NCBI GenBank assembly: GCA_019090405.1
Contig: JAHRVZ010000319.1
Location: 1-5,020 of the forward strand
Origin: Paracoccaceae bacterium
GTDB lineage: Bacteria > Pseudomonadota > Alphaproteobacteria > Rhodobacterales > Rhodobacteraceae
Direction of reading: 5' to 3'
Length of the DNA stretch: 5,020 bases
A program made the position numbers and the translations under genes. Under the pieces are notes generated by a model that was not told where the DNA came from, ran no database searches, and saw only the letters and a program-made list of their open reading frames with translations. Shown piece after piece: positions 1-5,020 of this stretch (its first letter is position 1; each line of letters opens with the position of its first letter).

Positions 1-1817
1 TAAGTACGATGTTTCCGGGGATTGACGTCATTGATCAGGGTGGCCGTCACAGTGACACCGTTGCGTTCCAGTGTATCCTTGGCGTCACGCAGCACATCTT
101 CGGTTGTTTGCCCCCAACGAACCACCAGCAACGTATCGTCCACCAATGGCCCTAACCGGCATATATCATTCACAATCAGCACCGGTGACGTGTCCACGAG
201 GATCAGATCAAAATCTTTGGATAGCTTTTTCTTGAGCTGAATCAACGCCCTTTTTAGCGCCTCAGGCGGAAGTTTTGCACGGGTGTTCACACTCATCAGG
301 AAAACCCGTTCCATCTGAAGACCATTCAGAACAACTTGTTGTGGAACGACCTTGCCCGAAAGAGCATTCTCCATCGAGCATGGTCTTTTGTCTGAACCCA
401 GCAATCTCGAACTGCCCTGACGGTGGCCGTCAAGATCCAAAACCAGCACCCGCATTTCCTCTTTTGCAGCGGCTGCTGCGATTGATACAGCGACCGTGGA
501 CTTCCCTTCGTTGGGCAACCCAGAGGCGACCATCAAGAATTTGCCTTTGTTGCCCTGATTGAACCACAGGGTAAGAAAGCTGCGCAAGGATTCGGCATAG
601 GCAGATCGCGGGTTTTCTTTCAGGTGCACAAGCGGATCGTGATTACGTCGTAGCTGGCCGAACTTCCCGATCCGAAGTAGAAAACCGACATTGGCCAAAC
701 CGGTGACACGGGTGATCTGTTCCTCGCTCCAGACCCTTTTGTTTAACCCTTCAATCAGCAATGCGACGATAAAGGCCAACGAGAATCCAACGATCGCGCT
801 AATCGCAATTGCTGAACGTGGATTGGGCCAGTATGGATTGGCAGATGGTCGCGCGAATGACACCTGACGTGCGGCCTGCCCAATAGATTCAAGATGGGTT
901 TCCAGTTCGTTAAGCTTTTCGATAGAGGAATGGTAACGCACTTTCAAAAGCTCCATCGAGCGTTCCATCCGCATCAGTGACAGCTCAGAACGCGTGCGCT
1001 CGTGCAGCAAGGCCTCGGCTTTGGCCAATGCCGCTTCAATTCTCTCGGCTTCGCCAGACGCAGAAGCATCGTTGCGCACAACTTCAGCAATCAGTCCAAG
1101 CCGATCAACTTCGGAACGCAACCGTTCGGGCACGGTTTCGTCGTCCATGTCGTTATTTGCTATGAACGCAGCCAGCTGCAATTCAGATTTCGAAAGCTCC
1201 TCGCCCAGTTTTTCGACTCGATTCCGAAGGAAACCAATTGACTGAGTAATTTTTAAGGTCCGCTTATTCATAGAACTCTGGATGTAAGTCTCGACAACAG
1301 AGTTGGCGATATTTGCTGCCAGAATAGGATCAGAGGCGGTCGCAATGACCCCGATAGCCAGGCTTTCACCCTGCCGAAACACGCTGTAGGACGCCTGCAT
1401 TTTGTCGATGACGCGTTCCCTGAAAGCCTCTTCGGTTTCCGGGACGTCCGATTCTACAACGTCAACAAAAGAAGGATCGTCAAACAACGAAAGCGCCTCG
1501 GCCACTTCAATAGAAAATCCGCGCGAGCGCAGGATATCAAGTTCGGTTTCTATCACCGCCTTGGTCAATTCGAAGGATTCAATTTGCACGCTTGTTGCGC
1601 TAACCCGAGTGTCAAACAAGGTCAGCACCAAGGTTGATCGCGACTTATACTGAGGCTCTAACCTTGAAACGATCAAAAATGCGATACCGACGACAAGAAC
1701 GATGATCACTGACATCAACAAAGTGTGGCGTCGCAACACCCGCCAAACACCGTCCAGACCGACATGGTCATCTCTTTGTGTCTCTGCCATTCGTTCCAAT
1801 TTATCCGGCTCTGCCAT
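1..1817 (-). CDS. Wzc/ExoP-like polysaccharide chain-length regulator with fused tyrosine autokinase (3' end outside window)
   Basis: This is an inner-membrane polysaccharide co-polymerase fused to a cytoplasmic BY-kinase. In this family the protein sets polymer length and drives export, and is controlled by autophosphorylation of C-terminal tyrosines. I read 605 codons without a stop. A Wzz-type N-terminal region follows a first membrane segment at about residues 33-51. Helical, coiled-coil-like stretches run from about 184 to 325, then a proline-rich motif (ARPSANPYWPNPR) and a second membrane segment at about 336-357. The ATPase domain has Walker A GLPNEGKST (433-441, K439), Walker A' LDLDGHR (D461, D463) and Walker B ILVDTSP (D542). 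The frame reaches base 1 at INDVNPRKHRT plus the two bases TA, where the family's tyrosine tail normally begins, so little is missing. The start at 1817 is chosen because GGGAG lies 8 nt upstream; the in-frame ATG at 1790 has no comparable site. It lies downstream of the GT4 gene on the same strand. Confidence 0.93.
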   Translation of the reverse strand, partial: MAEPDKLERMAETQRDDHVGLDGVWRVLRRHTLLMSVIIVLVVGIAFLIVSRLEPQYKSRSTLVLTLFDTRVSATSVQIESFELTKAVIETELDILRSRGFSIEVAEALSLFDDPSFVDVVESDVPETEEAFRERVIDKMQASYSVFRQGESLAIGVIATASDPILAANIANSVVETYIQSSMNKRTLKITQSIGFLRNRVEKLGEELSKSELQLAAFIANNDMDDETVPERLRSEVDRLGLIAEVVRNDASASGEAERIEAALAKAEALLHERTRSELSLMRMERSMELLKVRYHSSIEKLNELETHLESIGQAARQVSFARPSANPYWPNPRSAIAISAIVGFSLAFIVALLIEGLNKRVWSEEQITRVTGLANVGFLLRIGKFGQLRRNHDPLVHLKENPRSAYAESLRSFLTLWFNQGNKGKFLMVASGLPNEGKSTVAVSIAAAAAKEEMRVLVLDLDGHRQGSSRLLGSDKRPCSMENALSGKVVPQQVVLNGLQMERVFLMSVNTRAKLPPEALKRALIQLKKKLSKDFDLILVDTSPVLIVNDICRLGPLVDDTLLVVRWGQTTEDVLRDAKDTLERNGVTVTATLINDVNPRKHRT

Positions 1818-1825
1818 ATCGGCTT

Positions 1826-1830
1826 CTCCC
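1826..1830 (-). promoter_or_regulatory. Ribosome binding site of the Wzc-like gene
   Basis: GGGAG on the minus strand sits 8 nt before the ATG at 1817. It is the only good Shine-Dalgarno match near the two candidate starts and decides in favour of 1817 over the in-frame ATG at 1790. Confidence 0.7.
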
Positions 1831-1833
1831 AAA

Positions 1834-1846
1834 CTGCAAATTGCAG
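1834..1846. repeat. Perfect short inverted repeat CTGCAAATTGCAG
   Basis: Two 6-bp arms (CTGCAA and TTGCAG) flank a single central base. It lies 3 bp upstream of the Shine-Dalgarno site of the Wzc-like gene, where a bound protein could affect initiation. The arms are too close to form a stable RNA hairpin, so a DNA operator is the likelier reading if it has any function. At this length chance is possible. Confidence 0.3.
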
Positions 1847-1904
1847 CACTTTATAACTACTATCACACGTGGAACGAGTTGGCCTTTGTGTCTCTATAGC
1901 AAGG

Positions 1905-1929
1905 CCGAGAGGGTAAAAATCTCTCTCGG
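1905..1929 (-). repeat. 7-bp inverted repeat (hairpin) just after the GT4 stop codon
   Basis: On the minus strand CCGAGAG and CTCTCGG form a perfect 7-bp stem around an 11-nt loop (AGATTTTTACC), beginning 1 nt after the GT4 stop. The position suits a transcript 3' structure or an intercistronic processing or stabilising hairpin. It is not a canonical intrinsic terminator, since no T-tract follows the stem (the next bases are CCTTGCTATAG) and the only T run is in the loop. Partial termination between the two minus-strand genes therefore remains uncertain. Confidence 0.4.
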
Positions 1930-1930
1930 G

Positions 1931-3097
1931 TCACGCCGACAATGGCCCTTTTTTGGTCTCAATCGCTCTCTCAGAAATGACCTGATTGTAGGCAACTTCG
2001 TGTAAATTTATGTAACTTGTAGACGAAAATTCCTTTGTGATACGTTCCCGGGCCTTCCGACCCAGTTCCGCCCTTTGCGCTGGTCCGGCATCCAGCAAGT
2101 CCGCAATTGAATTGGCCTGTAGCTCCGGAGCACCACAGGAAACGACAATACCCGAGTTCCCTACCAGATAAGCACAATCACCGACATCTGTCACCACACA
2201 TGGAACTTCTGCTGCCATGGCCTCACCAACAGAAAGCGGAAATGCCTCTCCCCAGGCTGACGAAAGAAAGAAGATATCAAGACCCGGCACCAGTTTGGCG
2301 ACATCGCTTCGGGCCTCAAATGCGCTGACACGGTCTGCGATTCCCAGTGTGCGGGCCTCGCTTATTGCCGGGCTGGAAGTCGTGCCATCACCGATTATGA
2401 CGGAATGCACGTCATAGCCCCTCTTGAGCAAAACTGCCGTCGCACGCACCATCGACACGTGATCCTTCATCGGATGGCTGCGGGCAAAATTGCCGATCAG
2501 AACCCGGTTGTCGTTGATTCCACACAAGGCCTCTAACCTGCCCCGAGCATCTTGATCAGGGCGAAAGACACTGGTGTCGATCGCATTGGGGATCAGGATT
2601 GTGCGATCTGCAGAGAACCCTACTTTCTGGTGCTGACTGCGCGAAATTTCCGAACAATAGGTAATCAAATCGGCTTTGCCAGACAGCATGGCCAGCGCCC
2701 GCACCAAAAATTGGGTTGAACGTTTTTCATTTCGGATATTCTGCAGCGAATGATGAATTGCCCAGACCAACCCCGACCCGGTTCGACCCGAACCAAACCT
2801 GGCCACCCATGCCGCCATACAGCCATGGTACATCCAGCCATGAACAATATCCGGAGCCTGTTCCTTGATAATTGAGCGCAGGCGACGGATCGAATGCAGT
2901 GTAATTCTGCCCCGACTCAATTCAAGCGACGTCAAAGATACCCCCAACGATCGGATCTGTTCGGCGATGGCACCGTCCCGCATCAACGCCACAACCGAAT
3001 GGTTGGCCACATTCGGGCCTTGCGCAGCTAAAAATCTTTGCAACATAATTTCGGCGCCACCAATATTCGTGCCCGTAATAATATGAATCACTTTCAT
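1931..3097 (-). CDS. Glycosyltransferase family 4 (GT-B, retaining) for polysaccharide synthesis
   Basis: A predicted cytoplasmic or membrane-associated enzyme of 388 residues, a usual GT4 length, that transfers a sugar from a nucleotide donor to a growing lipid-linked glycan. The N-terminus MKVIHIITGTNIGGAE has the first Rossmann strand and glycine-rich loop (GGAE at 13-16). The donor-binding half starts near GNFARSHPMKDH (202-213, with R206 and K211 in the positions that usually hold donor phosphates). It contains the GT4 E-x7-E motif in WGEAFPLSVGE (E284 and E292). Donor and acceptor cannot be told from sequence. The frame extends upstream to an ATG at 3145, giving 16 more residues, but the family alignment begins at the 3097 ATG, and the 3145 ATG falls inside a possible -10 box. 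Neither start has a clear Shine-Dalgarno site. Its gene is followed after 113 bp by the Wzc-like gene and is divergent from the phosphoglycosyl transferase operon. Confidence 0.92.
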   Translation of the reverse strand: MKVIHIITGTNIGGAEIMLQRFLAAQGPNVANHSVVALMRDGAIAEQIRSLGVSLTSLELSRGRITLHSIRRLRSIIKEQAPDIVHGWMYHGCMAAWVARFGSGRTGSGLVWAIHHSLQNIRNEKRSTQFLVRALAMLSGKADLITYCSEISRSQHQKVGFSADRTILIPNAIDTSVFRPDQDARGRLEALCGINDNRVLIGNFARSHPMKDHVSMVRATAVLLKRGYDVHSVIIGDGTTSSPAISEARTLGIADRVSAFEARSDVAKLVPGLDIFFLSSAWGEAFPLSVGEAMAAEVPCVVTDVGDCAYLVGNSGIVVSCGAPELQANSIADLLDAGPAQRAELGRKARERITKEFSSTSYINLHEVAYNQVISERAIETKKGPLSA

Positions 3098-3142
3098 AGT
3101 TAGAAACTTGCAATAGTTAATGTTATCACGCAAGCTAGTTCT

Positions 3143-3171
3143 CATATAGGAAACGAACTTTAGATTAGCAA
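3143..3171 (-). promoter_or_regulatory. Possible sigma-70-type promoter for the GT4 gene
   Basis: On the minus strand TTGCTA (3171-3166) and TATATG (3148-3143) are separated by exactly 17 nt; each matches the consensus at 4 of 6 positions. Transcription would start near 3136, giving a leader of about 40 nt before the ATG at 3097. This would exclude the upstream in-frame ATG at 3145. The match is modest in an AT-rich region, so it remains a prediction. Confidence 0.35.
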
Positions 3172-3176
3172 AAATG

Positions 3177-3202
3177 TAAGCGCTTATTTTCGCTTTGAAG
3201 CG
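3177..3202. repeat. Paired dyad symmetries with AAGCG/CGCTT half-sites (candidate operator)
   Basis: TAAGCGCTTA at 3177-3186 is a perfect 10-bp palindrome. Four bases further, CGCTTTGAAGCG at 3191-3202 is a 5-2-5 inverted repeat built from the same half-sites. The pair sits in the divergent region, upstream of both possible transcripts, as expected for a regulator controlling both directions. I do not recognise the site as that of a named regulator. Confidence 0.4.
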
Positions 3203-3266
3203 TCGGAAATTTTAACTCAACTTTGCGATATTCGCGCGATACTAAATTCGTGGAAATCAGGAAACA

Positions 3267-3284
3267 ATGCGGACTATTATATGA
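3267..3284 (+). CDS. Possible five-codon leader peptide (MRTII) overlapping the phosphoglycosyl transferase start
   Basis: An ATG at 3267 opens a five-codon frame ending in TGA at 3282-3284, which overlaps the ATG at 3281 of the next gene as ATGA. AGGA at 3259-3262 lies 4 nt before the leader ATG, whereas the downstream gene has only a weak GGA (3271-3273) before its own start. Ribosomes could therefore load at the leader and reinitiate on the main gene. It is too short for homology or coding-bias support and may be a chance frame. Confidence 0.25.
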   Translation: MRTII

Positions 3285-3901
3285 ACAAAATAGTTGAAGT
3301 TCTTTTGTGCATTATCCTGGGCGTCGTTTCCTTGCCGTTTTTCCTTTTGGCCTGCCTCGTCGTGATCTTGACGCTGGGCCGTCCGTTGTTTTTTGCACAG
3401 CATCGCTCGGGCCTTCATGCGCACCCCTTTCTGTTATACAAACTTCGCAGTATGCGTGACACGCGCGACTCGTCCGGTGAATTGCTCGCAGATGCCGAAC
3501 GCCAGACTTTTGCCACGTCGTTGCTTCGCCGTTTGCGACTGGACGAAGTCCCGCAACTATTGCTGATCCTTCGCGGCGACATGGCCCTGGTGGGTCCACG
3601 CCCTTTGCTGCCTGAAACCATCGCGTCTTTTGGTGAGGCTGGCCAAACCCGTTGCTCGGTTCGGCCCGGTTTGACCGGCTGGTCACAAGTCAGTGGAAAT
3701 ACATCCTTGTTAAACGAGGAAAAACTGTTGCTTGATCTTTGGTATGTTGCCCACCGCTCATTTGCGCTGGATTTGAAGATTCTTGGCGAAACTTTCGGGG
3801 TGGCAGTATCTGGTGAACATCGCAACGTTGACCGGATCAATCAGGCTGCCGGATGGATGGCGGCTGAAAAGGGGTCTTCGATGCGAAAGTCACCAGTATG
3901 A
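3281..3901 (+). CDS. PglC-like polyprenyl-phosphate phosphoglycosyl transferase (bacterial sugar transferase)
   Basis: A predicted membrane enzyme of 206 residues that moves a sugar phosphate from a UDP-sugar to undecaprenyl phosphate, the first committed step of repeat-unit assembly. It is the small, single-domain form, without the extra N-terminal half seen in WcaJ or WbaP. A hydrophobic N-terminal helix (about 3-32) carries P19, in the place of the family's membrane re-entry break. Then follow GRPLFFAQHRSG (33-44), YKLRSM (53-58), the catalytic dyad in LRLDEVPQL (D88, E89), GDMALVGPRPLLP (99-111), RPGLTGWSQVSGN (128-140) and LDLWYV (151-156). Departures are SGNT where many members have NGRN, and E6 in the usual position of an N-terminal Asp. 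The stop overlaps the formyltransferase start (ATGA). The substrate is unknown; an N-acetylated or bacillosamine-like amino sugar would fit the neighbours. Confidence 0.92.
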   Translation: MNKIVEVLLCIILGVVSLPFFLLACLVVILTLGRPLFFAQHRSGLHAHPFLLYKLRSMRDTRDSSGELLADAERQTFATSLLRRLRLDEVPQLLLILRGDMALVGPRPLLPETIASFGEAGQTRCSVRPGLTGWSQVSGNTSLLNEEKLLLDLWYVAHRSFALDLKILGETFGVAVSGEHRNVDRINQAAGWMAAEKGSSMRKSPV

Positions 3902-4812
3902 GAACTGTTTTTGTCGGAACCGTAGAAGGATCCCAAGTGGCTTTGAAAGCGATTTGCGCAGCAGGTTATCCGCCGGAACTGGTCGTGACCTTGCCACCCG
4001 ATCTGGCCCATCGCCATTCGGATTTCGCGGACCTGTCTCCGGTGGCAAATCAGCATGGCATTCCAATACATTTCACCGCCAAAAGTGACGCACCCAAGAC
4101 CCTTGCAGCAATAGCCGAAACCAAGCCTGACCTCATTCTGGTGGTTGGTTGGTCGCAACTTTGCGGGACAGAATTCCGTGCAATTCCCAAGTTGGGGTGT
4201 ATCGGCTTTCACCCTTCTGCCCTGCCAAAGCTACGCGGTCGGGGCGTCATCCCATGGACCGTTCTGATGGCAGAGCGTAATGTGGGCGCGTCACTTTTCT
4301 GGCTGGGGGACGGTGCCGATGATGGGCCGATTGCGTTGCAGGCCAAATACACGGTCGACCCCGAAACCGTTACTGCACGCGACCTATATGACCGCGCACT
4401 TCAGGCTTTGGCAGACATGCTGCCAAGGGTTCTAAAACAAATCGCGGATGGCAACATCCCCTCGACTCCGCAGCCTGACACAGGGATCAGCATTTGCGCC
4501 CGACGACGCCCCGAGGACGGGCAAATTGACTGGCACCAGCCTGCCGCCAACATTCACCGCCTGATCCGCGCAGCTGGTCCACCCTATCCCGGCGCGTTTA
4601 CCAATACGGTTGACGGAACCCGATTGGTGCTGACCGCAGTTCGCCACACCCCTCAAGAGGGGTATTTCATTGGTCTGCCGGGACAGGTCCAAGCCATTGA
4701 TACAAAACATTTTACCGTTGCCTGTGGCGATGGTCGTTGCCTCGATATTCTTGAGTGGTCGGGATCTGACTCCCCACCCAAGATTCATACCAAACTGGGA
4801 CTTACCACATGA
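3898..4812 (+). CDS. ArnA/Fmt-like formyltransferase, likely a sugar N-formyltransferase
   Basis: A 304-residue protein of the formyl-tetrahydrofolate-dependent family, about the length of the ArnA formyltransferase domain. The N-terminal Rossmann half begins MRTVFVGT and contains GFHPSALPKLRGRG (103-116) with the family HPSxLPxxRG loop. H105 is the expected catalytic His, and D141 in GADDGPI the expected catalytic Asp. The Asn that normally lies two residues before the His is replaced by G103. The C-terminal half has ARRRPEDGQIDW and an RAAGPPYPGAF segment, closely resembling the ArnA/Fmt C-terminal domain. Context between a phosphoglycosyl transferase and a deacetylase, with ATGA overlaps on both sides, argues for formylation of an amino sugar (cytosolic nucleotide sugar or lipid-linked sugar) rather than of initiator methionyl-tRNA. 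Automatic annotation may call it methionyl-tRNA formyltransferase. It has little Shine-Dalgarno of its own, so coupling from the upstream gene is likely. Confidence 0.88.
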   Translation: MRTVFVGTVEGSQVALKAICAAGYPPELVVTLPPDLAHRHSDFADLSPVANQHGIPIHFTAKSDAPKTLAAIAETKPDLILVVGWSQLCGTEFRAIPKLGCIGFHPSALPKLRGRGVIPWTVLMAERNVGASLFWLGDGADDGPIALQAKYTVDPETVTARDLYDRALQALADMLPRVLKQIADGNIPSTPQPDTGISICARRRPEDGQIDWHQPAANIHRLIRAAGPPYPGAFTNTVDGTRLVLTAVRHTPQEGYFIGLPGQVQAIDTKHFTVACGDGRCLDILEWSGSDSPPKIHTKLGLTT

Positions 4813-5020
4813 GCACACCCGACATTTTCAATACCGATCATGGCCCTGTGCTGGTCGTAGCGCCGCATCCCGATGACGAAGTATTGGGCGCAGGTGGCAC
4901 CATCGCGCGACTGGCGGACCAAGGCCGCAAGGTCCATGTGGCCATTGTCACCCGAGGCCAGACGCCCCGTTTCAGCGCCGCCCAAATCGCCGAGGTCCAA
5001 GCCGAGGCGAGGGCCGCGCA
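4809..5020 (+). CDS. PIG-L/LmbE family zinc N-deacetylase (5' part only)
   Basis: The first 70 codons of a PIG-L family enzyme, which hydrolyses the N-acetyl group of GlcNAc-type sugars or conjugates; MshB and PIG-L are characterised members. The strand VLVVAPHPDDEVLGAGGT (14-31) holds the family signature, with H20 and D23 as expected zinc ligands and D22 as the expected general base. The next segment (about 41-54, ending VTRGQTPRF) matches the following beta strand and loop. The remaining zinc His and most of the fold lie outside the window. The ATG overlaps the formyltransferase stop (ATGA), and GGGA at 4797-4800 lies 8 nt upstream, so the start is firm. Together with the preceding formyltransferase it suggests removal of an acetyl group to free the amine that is then formylated. 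Confidence 0.9.
   Translation, partial: MSTPDIFNTDHGPVLVVAPHPDDEVLGAGGTIARLADQGRKVHVAIVTRGQTPRFSAAQIAEVQAEARAA

Larger units (their letters stand above)
3098..3280. promoter_or_regulatory. Divergent intergenic region between the two transcription units
   Basis: This 183-bp AT-rich stretch separates the outward-facing GT4 gene and phosphoglycosyl transferase operon, so both must be promoted from here or nearby. It holds a candidate minus-strand promoter (3143-3171), two adjacent AAGCG/CGCTT dyads (3177-3202) and a five-codon leader reading frame (3267-3284). I could not find a plus-strand -35/-10 pair with good spacing. Confidence 0.6.

Noticed and set aside
22..1653. Several plus-strand open frames of 60-95 codons (for example 22-240, 275-562, 977-1245, 1402-1653)
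   Set aside because: They lie antisense to the continuous Wzc-like frame, which has clear domains throughout; their translations are low-complexity and resemble nothing.
1..1817. Possible frameshift or pseudogene in the Wzc-like gene, because no long start-to-stop frame exists here
   Set aside because: Reading the minus strand from 1817 gives 605 codons with no stop and all expected motifs in one frame; it looks absent only because its stop lies outside the window.
1850..1880. TATAAA on the minus strand as a -10 box for the Wzc-like gene
   Set aside because: No acceptable -35 element was found at 16-18 nt; the nearest candidate (TTCCAC) is only 13 nt away.
3098..3280. CtrA-type TTAA-N7-TTAA site in the AT-rich divergent region
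   Set aside because: Single TTAA half-sites occur, but no second half-site lies at the right spacing.
3312..4212. Minus-strand open frames of 120-140 codons opposite the transferase and formyltransferase genes
   Set aside because: They are antisense to well-supported genes, have Arg/Ser-rich shadow-like composition and no recognisable motif.
3898..4812. Housekeeping methionyl-tRNA formyltransferase (fmt)
   Set aside because: The operon lies in a polysaccharide locus and is coupled to a phosphoglycosyl transferase and a PIG-L deacetylase, with no def (peptide deformylase) neighbour; the G-F-H site also differs from the usual Fmt triad.

Overview
The window is part of a surface polysaccharide (exopolysaccharide, capsule or LPS-type glycan) locus. 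Codon use, moderate GC content and the style of the proteins suggest an alphaproteobacterium, plausibly a marine Rhodobacterales/roseobacter-type organism. The taxon is an inference from protein style only, because there is no rRNA or other marker here.

Layout: two genes lie on the minus strand in the left part and three on the plus strand in the right part, separated by a divergent AT-rich intergenic region (about 3098-3280). Minus strand, in order of transcription: a GT4-family glycosyltransferase (3097-1931), a 113-bp gap holding a 7-bp hairpin and a short palindrome, then a Wzc/ExoP-type chain-length regulator with a fused tyrosine autokinase. That gene starts at 1817 and is still open at base 1, with only the extreme C-terminus missing. 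Plus strand: a small PglC-like phosphoglycosyl transferase (3281-3901), an ArnA/Fmt-like formyltransferase (3898-4812), and the first 70 codons of a PIG-L/LmbE zinc deacetylase (4809 to the right edge). The last two junctions are ATGA stop/start overlaps, so these three genes are almost certainly one translationally coupled operon.

How they may work together: the phosphoglycosyl transferase would load the first sugar phosphate on the polyprenyl carrier, the GT4 enzyme would extend the repeat unit, and the Wzc homologue would control polymerisation and export across the envelope. The most interesting feature is the tight coupling of a predicted N-deacetylase to a predicted N-formyltransferase behind the initiating transferase. 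Together they could replace an N-acetyl group with an N-formyl group on an amino sugar of the glycan. This is a hypothesis from gene content and order; the substrate cannot be read from the sequence.

No tRNA, rRNA, CRISPR array, insertion sequence or attachment site was seen.
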